Virus record (IMG/VR): IMGVR_UViG_3300002835_000280
Span: 1-51,120 of that record
Direction: 5' to 3' (one strand)
From: a virus
DNA length: 51,120 nt
A program made the position numbers and the translations under genes. The notes under the pieces are model-generated. The model saw only the letters and a list, made by a program, of their open reading frames with translations. It searched no databases and was not told the origin of the DNA. Positions within the stretch are counted from its first letter, which is position 1; each line of letters starts with the position of its first letter. Shown here piece after piece: positions 31,705-39,154 of this stretch.

Positions 31705-33885
31705 ATGTCTGACAAGTCTCTCCTGGCAAAACTTCTCGCCACTGAAAACATTACCATCCAGCGTAACCCGTCTCTAAAGACGGCTGCGTTTGATCTTAAG
31801 AACCGTGTCCTTATGCTTCCCGTGTGGCAGGGTATCTCTAATGACCTGGAAGATTTGCTTCTGGTTCATGAGACTGGTCATGCCCTTGATACTCCCGAAG
31901 CGGAAGTATATAAGCAAACGGCTGACGATATTGCCGCTAAAGTTTTCCCTGGTGAAAAAGTTACCGATGCTCTCCGTCGTACCGTTCAAGGCTTCTTGAA
32001 TGTTATTGAGGATGCCCGTATCGATAAGCGTCAAAAGCGCCGTTATCCTGGCTGCCGTCGTAACTATCTTATTGGTTACAAGGAACTTGCCGAACGTGAC
32101 TTCTTCGGCACGGCTAAACGTGATATCAATACTATGAACTTTATTGACCGCTTGAATATGTATTTCAAGGGTGGTAACGTTCATATGAACTTGACTTTCT
32201 CTACCGAAGAAAAGGTTATGCTTCGCAAGGTTGAACTTGCTGAAACTTGGGCAGAGGTTGTTTCTATTACAGAAGAAATCTATACCTACTGTAAGAAGAA
32301 ACTTGAAGAACAAAATGAAATGGCTCTTACCTTAACCGCAGGAGAAGATGATGCTGACATTGATGGTGATTTTGACGGTGATGAATATGACGATGAAGGT
32401 GATGGTGACGAATATGGTGAAAGCCAAGGTCTAAATCCTGGCGAAGGTGATATCAATGGTTCGGCTCATGCTGGCAAAGGTGCTGGTCCTGCCGACCGTC
32501 CGATCAACGCACCTCGTTCTGAAACGGACGATAACTGGCAGCGTAAGTCGGAAGAGATTGTTAAGAACGAAAACTCCACTTTCGTTTATGTAACAATGCC
32601 GACTGTCAATTGGGACAAAGCCCTTAATGACTTCAAGGTCGTCCTTAAAGATTGGCGTGAAGAACTTGCTGGCCTTCGCCGTGATGCTTATGGTCGTGGC
32701 CTTACTCAAGAGTATTACACGATTGCTCGTGCGGATATGATGACTTGGAAAACGAAAGAAAAAGATTCCATCTCCTTCATGGTCAAGGAGTTTGAACAGC
32801 GCAAGGCTGCCGAACTTTATGCTCGTATCAATGTGGCTAAAACTGGTGTTATCGATACCAATAAACTACATTCTTACAAGTATAATGACGATATCTTCCG
32901 CCGTTTGTCGGTTATCCCGAAAGGTAAGAACCACGGCTTTGTGATGTTCATTGACTGGTCTGGTTCAATGCATTACAGCCTTAAAGAAACGATGAAACAG
33001 TTGTTCTCCCTTTGCTTGTTCTGCAAACAAATCGGAGTGCCTTTCGAGGTGTATGGCTTCAAAGATTGTGGTGGTGACAATCCTTTTAGCTATATCGGTA
33101 AACAGAATGTTATCAAAGGTGACCGTGTGGTTCTTCGCAACTTCCTTTCTTCTCGTATGAACACGGAAGAAATGAACTTTGCAATGTCCTTCCTTTGGGC
33201 TGCTGGTATGGGTATTTACTTACAGTCTGATGGTATGGGTGGTACGCCTCTTAATGATGCTATCATGATTGCTCCTAAGGTTGTCCGTGACTTTACTAAC
33301 CGCAACAAACTGGAAATCACCAATGTCGTTTGGCTGACTGACGGTGATTCCAATGGTGCGAACGGTATTGAACATTCGACCGAACCTCGCAACTATACCA
33401 AAGGTCATAACACTCGGTACTTTTATGTGGATCCCAATACTAACAAAACGTATGATTGGTATCCTCATCTTTGGTATCATACCCGTGACAACACCAATAC
33501 GTTGCTCCGTATTCTGAAAGATAGCACTGGTTGTAACCTTGTTGGTTTCTTCCTGTATGAGTATAACAACTTTAAACGTATCGATAATGATTTTAATGTC
33601 TCTAACGGTAACCCAGAGGCATTTGTCAAAGCCCGCAAGTTCTGGACGGATAACAAGTTCTATCCTGTCAAGAGTGCCGGCTATGATGAATATTACATTA
33701 TCAATACGTCGGCTATGAGAGATACGGATAACAATCTGGAAATCGACAATAGCGGTACCAAAAAGATGACCGTTAAAAAGATGGCTTCGGCATTCTCCAA
33801 GTTTGCCGCTAAAAAGACTGTCAACCGTGTCCTTCTCCGCAACTTTGTGGAACGGATCGCTGGTCATTCTAAGAAAGCAGCATAA
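31705..33885 (+). CDS. HExxH metallopeptidase-like plus VWA domain protein (CobT/DUF2201-type)
   Basis: 726 residues from ATG 31705, after GAAAGGA. The N-terminal part carries a zinc-protease signature, LLLVHETGHALDTPE (His55, Glu56, His59). Residues about 213-240 are a very acidic linker (DGDFDGDEYDDEGDGDEYGE). The C-terminal half is a von Willebrand A domain with the MIDAS motif DWSGSM at about 417-422 and later TDGDSN and GGTPLNDA blocks. The same plan (metallopeptidase-like N-terminus, acidic linker, VWA) is seen in CobT/DUF2201-type proteins that act with MoxR/CobS AAA+ ATPases, and such an ATPase is the next gene. Target unknown. Confidence 0.8.
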   Translation: MSDKSLLAKLLATENITIQRNPSLKTAAFDLKNRVLMLPVWQGISNDLEDLLLVHETGHALDTPEAEVYKQTADDIAAKVFPGEKVTDALRRTVQGFLNVIEDARIDKRQKRRYPGCRRNYLIGYKELAERDFFGTAKRDINTMNFIDRLNMYFKGGNVHMNLTFSTEEKVMLRKVELAETWAEVVSITEEIYTYCKKKLEEQNEMALTLTAGEDDADIDGDFDGDEYDDEGDGDEYGESQGLNPGEGDINGSAHAGKGAGPADRPINAPRSETDDNWQRKSEEIVKNENSTFVYVTMPTVNWDKALNDFKVVLKDWREELAGLRRDAYGRGLTQEYYTIARADMMTWKTKEKDSISFMVKEFEQRKAAELYARINVAKTGVIDTNKLHSYKYNDDIFRRLSVIPKGKNHGFVMFIDWSGSMHYSLKETMKQLFSLCLFCKQIGVPFEVYGFKDCGGDNPFSYIGKQNVIKGDRVVLRNFLSSRMNTEEMNFAMSFLWAAGMGIYLQSDGMGGTPLNDAIMIAPKVVRDFTNRNKLEITNVVWLTDGDSNGANGIEHSTEPRNYTKGHNTRYFYVDPNTNKTYDWYPHLWYHTRDNTNTLLRILKDSTGCNLVGFFLYEYNNFKRIDNDFNVSNGNPEAFVKARKFWTDNKFYPVKSAGYDEYYIINTSAMRDTDNNLEIDNSGTKKMTVKKMASAFSKFAAKKTVNRVLLRNFVERIAGHSKKAA

Positions 33886-33897
33886 AAACAATGACTT

Positions 33898-33924
33898 ACC
33901 GGGTGGTTGACAAAGCCACCCGGT
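33898..33924. promoter_or_regulatory. 9-bp inverted repeat with the -35 box as its loop
   Basis: ACCGGGTGG (33898-33906) and CCACCCGGT (33916-33924) are perfect inverse copies. The nine bases between are TTGACAAAG, so the -35 hexamer exactly fills the loop. There is no T-run after it, so a repressor site is more likely than a terminator, though weak termination of the upstream gene is possible. Confidence 0.7.
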
Positions 33925-33935
33925 TATGCTATACT
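33907..33935 (+). promoter_or_regulatory. sigma70-type promoter for the AAA+ gene
   Basis: TTGACA at 33907-33912, 17-base spacer, TATACT at 33930-33935. The start codon follows 36 bases later with the ribosome site GTGAAAGGA, as at the preceding gene. Confidence 0.88.
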
Positions 33936-33970
33936 CCGTATATAATGATGATTCAGTGAAAGGAAACATT

Positions 33971-35158
33971 ATGGCTAAGCGTATTGATCGTACCGAGTTC
34001 CTCGATAAGGTTCGTTTCGAGTTCGGTGCTATCCGTGAAATCACCCGTCCGCAGGTCCTTGAGATTTGTGAAAAGTATAATCTTGACCGTCCTAACTGGC
34101 TGCTAAATGATACGCCCCGCCGTATTGGTCGTGGCGTTTATGCTATGTTTGAAAATGGCACTAACCCTAAGGCAACTGCCAAACCAGTTGCTAAGGCTCC
34201 GAAACTGGCTCCCGTTGAGCCGTCTGTTACTGTGGCAATGGTTGCTCCGTCCGTTCTTTCGCAAAATGCGGAACTTTCTCTTGTACCTGAAAAGGCTACT
34301 GGTTATGTACCGTTCGGTAACTTTGCTGATGTTCGTTCTATTATCAAGTCTCGCAAGTTTTATCCCGCTTACATTACTGGTCTTTCTGGCAACGGCAAGA
34401 CCATGATGATTGAGCAGGTTTGTGCCCAAGAAAAGCGTGAACTTGTTCGTGTCAATATCACAATTGAAACTGATGAAGATGACTTGATCGGTGGCTTCCG
34501 CCTTGTTAATGGTGAAACTGTGTGGCAGGATGGTCCTGTTATCACTGCCATGAACCGTGGTGCCGTTCTTCTTCTTGATGAAGTGGATCTTGGTTCTAAT
34601 AAGATGATGTGTCTCCAGCCTGTCCTTGAAGGCAAGGCTGTCTATCTTAAAAAGACTAATCGTGTGGTTCATCCTGCCGCTGGCTTCAATGTCATTGCTA
34701 CTGCTAACACTAAAGGCAAAGGCTCTGATGATGGTCGTTTCATCGGTACCAATGTTATGAATGAAGCGTTTCTTGAGCGTTTCTCCATTACAATGGAACA
34801 GGAATATCCTTCTGCTAAGATCGAAAGCAAGATCCTTAACAATGTCCTTGGTTCTTCTGGTATTGAAGCCACTGACTTTGTTGATAAGTTGGTGACTTGG
34901 GCTGATGTTATTCGCAAGTCCTTCTATGAAGGTGCTTTGTCTGAAATCATCTCAACTCGCCGTCTTGTCCACATTTGTGAGGCATATGGCATCTTTGGCC
35001 AGAATAAGGTCAAGGCTATCGAACTTTGTCTAAACCGTTTTGATGTGGATACAAAAAATGCCTTCATGGAACTCTACAAGAAAGTGGACGAGACGGTTGA
35101 TCCGGCTCCTGTGGCTGAACAGGCGAGTGCCGAAGATACTGTTGAGGTAGCTTTCTAA
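33971..35158 (+). CDS. MoxR/CobS-type AAA+ ATPase
   Basis: 395 residues from ATG 33971, after GAAAGGA. N-terminal 65 residues form a small helical, possibly DNA- or partner-binding domain (ITRPQVLEICEKYNLDRPNW), then a Pro/Ala/Val-rich linker. The AAA+ core has Walker A GLSGNGKT at about 137-144, Walker B VLLLDEVDLG near 200, sensor 1 IATANTKG near 241 and the Arg finger region EAFLERFSI near 265. CobS-like genes are known in T4-like cyanophages. Paired with the VWA protein it would form an ATP-driven remodelling or chelatase-like machine (inference). No cobalamin genes are nearby. Confidence 0.88.
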   Translation: MAKRIDRTEFLDKVRFEFGAIREITRPQVLEICEKYNLDRPNWLLNDTPRRIGRGVYAMFENGTNPKATAKPVAKAPKLAPVEPSVTVAMVAPSVLSQNAELSLVPEKATGYVPFGNFADVRSIIKSRKFYPAYITGLSGNGKTMMIEQVCAQEKRELVRVNITIETDEDDLIGGFRLVNGETVWQDGPVITAMNRGAVLLLDEVDLGSNKMMCLQPVLEGKAVYLKKTNRVVHPAAGFNVIATANTKGKGSDDGRFIGTNVMNEAFLERFSITMEQEYPSAKIESKILNNVLGSSGIEATDFVDKLVTWADVIRKSFYEGALSEIISTRRLVHICEAYGIFGQNKVKAIELCLNRFDVDTKNAFMELYKKVDETVDPAPVAEQASAEDTVEVAF

Positions 35159-35171
35159 GTAACACAAGAAT

Positions 35172-35238
35172 ACCCGTGTATAATAAAATGGTGTTGGTGG
35201 TTATACACGGGTCCTTTCCTTTCACGACCACCAACACC
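35172..35238 (+). promoter_or_regulatory. interleaved 12-bp inverted repeats spanning the -10 box and leader of the winged-helix gene
   Basis: Pair A: ACCCGTGTATAA (35172-35183) with TTATACACGGGT (35201-35212). Pair B: GGTGTTGGTGGT (35190-35201) with ACCACCAACACC (35227-35238). Both are perfect. They interleave (A, B, A', B'). The -10 box TATAAT (35179-35184) lies in arm A, with no good -35. A transcript from it would start near 35191 and so open with hairpin B at its very 5' end. A looks like a DNA operator, B like an RNA hairpin. Confidence 0.75.
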
Positions 35239-35265
35239 GATAACTTTGAATGGAGAAAATATATT

Positions 35266-35487
35266 ATGGCTACACCACGTAAGACTCAGATTGAGAAGAT
35301 TGAAAACGTTCTTCGCCGCTATAACAAGGGTGCTGGCATTACTGCTGATGCAGTTGCTCGTATGGCTCGTGTTCCTCGTGAGAACGTTTCAAAGCGTGTT
35401 TATGATCTTCGTGAAATGTATAACATTTACACCAACTACCGTGACGTTGATGGCAAGCGCACCGCTTTCTATCGCTTTGCTGGTTAA
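35266..35487 (+). CDS. small winged-helix DNA-binding protein
   Basis: 73 residues from ATG 35266, with GGAG ten bases before. The sequence forms a winged helix: KTQIEKIENVLRRYNKGAG, then ITADAVARMARVPRENVSKR (helix-turn-helix) and VYDLREMYNIYTNYRD followed by a wing strand TAFYRFAG. Monocistronic: own promoter and leader upstream, terminator downstream. Likely a regulator, perhaps acting on its own inverted-repeat leader (inference). Confidence 0.8.
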   Translation: MATPRKTQIEKIENVLRRYNKGAGITADAVARMARVPRENVSKRVYDLREMYNIYTNYRDVDGKRTAFYRFAG

Positions 35488-35507
35488 TACTTAAAACTTT
35501 ACTATAT

Positions 35508-35545
35508 AAAAGCGTAGGGGCAGTTTTGCTCCTGCGCTTTTCGTG
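35508..35545 (+). terminator. intrinsic terminator after the winged-helix gene
   Basis: A 15-bp stem (35508-35522 with 35527-35541, two G-U pairs) around a four-base loop, ending in TTTT. It isolates the winged-helix gene from the downstream metabolic and replisome operon. Confidence 0.88.
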
Positions 35546-35558
35546 TATGGAGAATAAT

Positions 35559-36389
35559 ATGGAAATCAAAATCTCTACTGATGATTTGAGAAAGAAAAAG
35601 TTATTTGTTGCCACACCTTGCTACGGTGGCCAGTGTCTTGGTCTTTATGCCAAAGCATGTCTTGATCTTCAAGCAATCTGCATCCAGTATGGCATTGAAT
35701 GTCGTTTCTCATTCATCTTTAATGAGTCTCTAATCACTCGTGCAAGAAACTATTTGGTTGATGAGTTTCTACGTTCTGGTTGCACCCATCTACTATTCAT
35801 CGATGCTGATATCAATTTCAATCCACAGGATGTTCTAGCACTCCTAGCATTAGACAAAGATATCATCGGCGGTCCTTATCCAAAGAAGTCAATCAACTGG
35901 TCAAACATTGTCAATGCTATTCAGAAGAATAGTGTAGTTGATAATGACAAGATCAAGTTGCGTGATGGCTTTACGCCAAATGAACTAGACCAGGTTACAG
36001 GTGACTTTGTGTTCAATCCTGTTCCAGGTACCACATCTTTCCGTGTAACTGAACCAGTCGAAGTTATGGAGATTGGTACAGGTTATATGATGGTCAAGCG
36101 TGAAGTGTTTGACAAGTTTAAAGAAGCATACCCAGAATTGAACTATAAGCCAGATCATGTTGGTCAGGCTAACTTTGATGGTTCACGTTACATTCATGCT
36201 TTCTTTGATACAGTTATTGATCCTGAGTCACATCGTTATCTTTCAGAGGACTATATGTTCTGTCAGTGGTCAAGAAAGATTGGTATCAAGATTTGGCTCT
36301 GCCCATGGATGAAAACAACCCACGTTGGAACATATGGCTTCCAAGGTGATCTTCCTGCCGTTGCTGCATTGAGTGGTAATCTACGATGA
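35559..36389 (+). CDS. GT-A-fold glycosyltransferase-like protein
   Basis: 276 residues. ATG 35559 is preferred over ATG 35547 because GGAG at 35549-35552 is then six bases upstream. GT-A pattern: LFVATPCYGGQCLGLYAKAC, FIFNESLITRARNYLVDEFL and the DxD motif LLFIDADINFNPQDVL near residue 87, followed by DIIGGPYPKKSINW. Such single-domain enzymes are common in T4-like phages, with unknown acceptor. It overlaps the dNMP kinase by four bases rather than lying in the large glycan cluster. Confidence 0.8.
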   Translation: MEIKISTDDLRKKKLFVATPCYGGQCLGLYAKACLDLQAICIQYGIECRFSFIFNESLITRARNYLVDEFLRSGCTHLLFIDADINFNPQDVLALLALDKDIIGGPYPKKSINWSNIVNAIQKNSVVDNDKIKLRDGFTPNELDQVTGDFVFNPVPGTTSFRVTEPVEVMEIGTGYMMVKREVFDKFKEAYPELNYKPDHVGQANFDGSRYIHAFFDTVIDPESHRYLSEDYMFCQWSRKIGIKIWLCPWMKTTHVGTYGFQGDLPAVAALSGNLR

Positions 36390-36982
36390 TAATAGGACTT
36401 GTCGGATACATCGGTTCCGGCAAGGGCACAGTCGGTGACATATTGGTGAGAGATCACCAATACACCAAGTTTGCTTTTGCTGATGCTTTAAAGGATGCTG
36501 TGTCACAAATCTTTGTGTGGCCACGAGGGTTACTAGAAGGCGACTCGAATGCCTCCCGTACCTTTCGTGAGCGTGTCGATCCCTGGTGGTCACACAAGTT
36601 TGGTTATGAGGTTACTCCTAGGCTAATCTTACAAAAGTTTGGCACAGAAGCCTGTAGACACGGAATTGCAGATAACATCTGGATTGCCGCTCTAGAAAAG
36701 CGCATACAAGGATATGAGAATGTGGTTATATCCGATGTGCGCTTTCCAAACGAAATCGATTTTGTTCGGAGTGCCGGCGGTGTTATCATTCGTGTCCGTC
36801 GTGGTGAAGATCCTACACCAGAAGAACTTTCTAAGATGCACATATCAGAAACGGCATGGAATGACCAGCCTGTGGATTATACAATGATCAATGATAGCAC
36901 ATTAGAAAACTTGAAGGACAATGTAAAATTCACCTTGACACAACTCGAAAAACCTCGTACCATCTTTCATCATCAAGTTTAA
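36386..36982 (+). CDS. deoxynucleoside monophosphate kinase (gp1-like)
   Basis: 198 residues. P-loop GYIGSGKGT at about 7-15, lid/NMP region FADALKDAVSQIF, later VISDVRFPNEIDFVRSAGG and RVRRGEDP. This matches the phage dNMP kinase family (T4 gp1, about 240 residues), which phosphorylates dNMPs for phage DNA synthesis. ATGA overlap with the upstream glycosyltransferase; the next gene is the sliding clamp 16 bases on. Confidence 0.88.
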   Translation: MIIGLVGYIGSGKGTVGDILVRDHQYTKFAFADALKDAVSQIFVWPRGLLEGDSNASRTFRERVDPWWSHKFGYEVTPRLILQKFGTEACRHGIADNIWIAALEKRIQGYENVVISDVRFPNEIDFVRSAGGVIIRVRRGEDPTPEELSKMHISETAWNDQPVDYTMINDSTLENLKDNVKFTLTQLEKPRTIFHHQV

Positions 36983-36998
36983 TAACAAGGAGTATATT

Positions 36999-37652
36999 AT
37001 GATTCTAAGTGACAATACGCTATCCGTTCTCAAGAACTTTGCCTCGATCAATTCAGGTGTTGTTCTAAATCCAGGTAAAGTTCAAAAGACTATCTCTCCT
37101 GAAAAGTCCATTCTTGTTGAGGCAACTCTTGAGGATGAGATTCCTTCACAGTTTGGTATCTATGACCTCAATCAGTTTCTTTCTAACATTACACTAGTTA
37201 AGAATACAGAGATTACCTTTGAGAAGGATTCTGTTAGCATCTTTGACGGTGAAATGAAGTTCAACTATCTTGGTTGTTCACCAAACCTCGTTATCACACC
37301 GCCAGAAAAAGAACTTGCTCTAAAGAATGTTGATGTTAAGTTTACCTTACTCAATGCATCTTATCAGAACTGGATCAAGAGAGCAATGGTCAATTCTATT
37401 CCAAACCTATCTGTCATTGGTAAGGATGGAGAACTTCTTATCAAGATCCACGAGAAGGCAAACGATACTTCAAATCATGGTTCTGTTAAGATTGGTGACT
37501 ATGCTGGCAAGGACTTTGTTGCTACATTCAAGACTGAAAACCTCAAGTTCCTTCCTGATGATTACAACGTTGAAATTCAGGCAGGTGCTTTTGCCAAGTT
37601 TGTCAATGTCAATAACAATCTAAAGTATTTCATTGCTTTGGAGACCAAGTAA
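36999..37652 (+). CDS. gp45: gp45 DNA polymerase sliding clamp
   Basis: 217 residues (T4 gp45: 228). Trimeric clamp, also the mobile activator of late transcription with gp55. Family features: MILSDNTLSVLKNFASINSG at the start, EIPSQFGIYDLNQFLSNITL near residue 50, FNYLGCSPNLVITPPEKEL near 87 and the closing NNLKYFIALETK. Ribosome site AAGGAG nine bases before ATG. The stop overlaps the next ATG (TAATG). Confidence 0.94.
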   Translation: MILSDNTLSVLKNFASINSGVVLNPGKVQKTISPEKSILVEATLEDEIPSQFGIYDLNQFLSNITLVKNTEITFEKDSVSIFDGEMKFNYLGCSPNLVITPPEKELALKNVDVKFTLLNASYQNWIKRAMVNSIPNLSVIGKDGELLIKIHEKANDTSNHGSVKIGDYAGKDFVATFKTENLKFLPDDYNVEIQAGAFAKFVNVNNNLKYFIALETK

Positions 37653-37813
37653 TGGAAAAAATTATTTTTGTAGTGTTTGTATTGTGGATTGCTACAATAG
37701 CAGCAGACATATATCTTACAATAAGTAACGAAAATAAATGTAAAGATGCCGGCGGCGTTTATGTAACAACCGCAGTCTGTATTAATCCATCAGCAGTTAT
37801 CGAGGTGAACTAA
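37652..37813 (+). CDS. 53-residue membrane-anchored or exported peptide
   Basis: TAATG overlaps at both ends. N-terminal hydrophobic segment IIFVVFVLWIATIAADIYL (about residues 4-22) could be a membrane anchor or signal sequence. The remaining 30 residues contain two Cys (KCKDAGGVY, VCINPSAV) that could form a disulphide outside the cytoplasm, as in small phage exported proteins. Function unknown. Confidence 0.6.
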   Translation: MEKIIFVVFVLWIATIAADIYLTISNENKCKDAGGVYVTTAVCINPSAVIEVN

Positions 37814-38109
37814 TGAGTATGATTGGACATAACCAGCAGCAGCGTTCGGTTCAGGGTCTTACCGAAGAAGATCGCAAGACACTACGAAAGGCAGTTATGG
37901 AGATGAATGACTCCATGACCCGTGTTGGTGCCGAGCGTGAACTACAGAAAGAAACTACCAATGAGGTATGCGACAAGCTAGGCATCGATAAGAAGCTATT
38001 CCGTCGCATGTCTCGTGCCTACTTTAAGGCTAACTTCAAGGACGAGGTTCAGGAGAACACCGACTTTGAGGAGTTCTATTCAACCGTAATGGAAAAGACC
38101 GCTCTATGA
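37813..38109 (+). CDS. small helical protein, DsbA-like (dsDNA-binding) candidate
   Basis: 98 residues. Helical: LTEEDRKTLRKAVMEMNDSM, then NEVCDKLGIDKKLFRRMSRA and YFKANFKDEVQENTDFEEFY. The pattern 'xLGIxKKxFxxMxxAYxxxNFxEE' is what I recall for DsbA-type double-stranded DNA-binding proteins of T4-like phages, which modulate late promoters. The match is from memory and not strong. Coupled to the upstream gene by TAATG and to the next by ATGA. Confidence 0.5.
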   Translation: MSMIGHNQQQRSVQGLTEEDRKTLRKAVMEMNDSMTRVGAERELQKETTNEVCDKLGIDKKLFRRMSRAYFKANFKDEVQENTDFEEFYSTVMEKTAL

Positions 38110-38222
38110 GTGATTTAGGTGATATGATCGCCTATGAAATTGGTAGACGTATTATAGCGGCGATTGTTATTGGCGCTATAGTTTTTGGTGGAATAGGATT
38201 CGTGATAGGGAAGTTTTTATGA
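38106..38222 (+). CDS. 38-residue glycine-rich membrane peptide
   Basis: ATG overlaps the upstream stop and TGA overlaps the gp44 ATG. Residues about 15-35 (RIIAAIVIGAIVFGGIGFVI) form a single membrane helix rich in small residues, with a short acidic N-terminus. Third tiny membrane gene in this window wedged between larger genes by four-base overlaps. Confidence 0.6.
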   Translation: MSDLGDMIAYEIGRRIIAAIVIGAIVFGGIGFVIGKFL

Positions 38223-39154
38223 GTGAATTTTTATATGTTGAGAAATACCGTCCTCACAAGATTGAGGACTGTATTTTGCCTGATCGACTCAAGAAAGTCT
38301 TTCAGGAGTATGTGACAGAGGGTAATATCCCTAATCTAATGTTGACTGGTACGGCAGGCTGTGGTAAAACCACAGTCGCCAAAGCCATGTGTGAGGAGAT
38401 TGGTTGTAACTTTCTATTCATCAATAGTTCTGATGAAAGAGGTATCGATGTCCTTCGCACAAAGATCAAAGGCTATGCTTCTACAGTTTCATTGACTGGT
38501 GGTCGTAAGGTTATCATCCTTGATGAGGCTGACTATCTTACACCAGAAGCACAGGCGGGGTTGCGTGGTGCAATCGAGGAGTTTTCTGAAAACTGTTCTT
38601 TCATTTTCACCTGCAACTTTAAGGCTCGTCTGATTGACGCCCTTCACTCTCGCTGTTCCGTTGTTGACTTCGCACTAAAAGGTGATGAGAAGGCCAAGAT
38701 GGCAGCGCAGATGTTTAAACGCCTGTCAAACATTTTAACAGAAGAAGGCATTACATATGACAAAGATGTATTGGGTAAGATCGTTCAACGCTATTTCCCA
38801 GACTATCGTAGGACTCTTAACGAGTTACAAAGGTATTCTACTTCTGGAAACATTGATGCTGGTGTTCTTAGTCAAGTTGAATCAGTAAGAAAACTTGATG
38901 ATCTAATCAAGGCTCTTAAAGATAAAGACTTTTCAACCATGCGTAAGTGGGTTGTTAATAACTCTGACATTGACCAGAGCCGTATCTTTAGATCAATCTA
39001 TGATAACCTTTGTAACTATCTAAAGCCCGAGAGTGTGCCAATGGCTGTGGTTACTCTTGCTAAGTATCAGTATCAGTCCGCTTTCGTCGCTGATCAAGAG
39101 TTGAACTTGGTCGCATGTCTAACTGAATTGATGGTAGAATGTGAGGTGAAGTAA
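38219..39154 (+). CDS. gp44: gp44 clamp loader ATPase subunit
   Basis: 311 residues (T4 gp44: 319). Loads gp45 on DNA with gp62. Walker A GTAGCGKT at 44-51, Walker B KVIILDEADYL near 99, sensor FIFTCNFKARLIDALHSRC near 130-148 with the SRC Arg-finger motif, and the N-terminal VEKYRPHKIEDCILPD typical of loaders. The stop overlaps the gp62 ATG (TAATG), keeping the pair coupled as in T4. Confidence 0.95.
   Translation: MSEFLYVEKYRPHKIEDCILPDRLKKVFQEYVTEGNIPNLMLTGTAGCGKTTVAKAMCEEIGCNFLFINSSDERGIDVLRTKIKGYASTVSLTGGRKVIILDEADYLTPEAQAGLRGAIEEFSENCSFIFTCNFKARLIDALHSRCSVVDFALKGDEKAKMAAQMFKRLSNILTEEGITYDKDVLGKIVQRYFPDYRRTLNELQRYSTSGNIDAGVLSQVESVRKLDDLIKALKDKDFSTMRKWVVNNSDIDQSRIFRSIYDNLCNYLKPESVPMAVVTLAKYQYQSAFVADQELNLVACLTELMVECEVK

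Noticed and set aside
31774-32313. Antisense open frame of 179 codons opposite the HExxH/VWA gene
   Set aside because: Same reasoning: shadow of a clear + strand gene, and no other - strand gene is supported anywhere in the window.
33220-34044. Long antisense open frame (274 codons) opposite the VWA gene and AAA+ promoter
   Set aside because: It lies opposite well-supported coding sequence, crosses a strong + strand promoter, has no ribosome site and no recognisable protein pattern. It mirrors the codon bias of the real gene.
33971-35158. Reading the AAA+ gene as a true cobaltochelatase CobS
   Set aside because: MoxR-class ATPases are alike in sequence, and no cobN or cobalamin gene is near. 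The partner carries a HExxH motif, so chelatase function is not claimed.
36932-36960. TTGACA inside the dNMP kinase gene as a promoter for gp45
   Set aside because: No -10-like hexamer 16-18 bases downstream.
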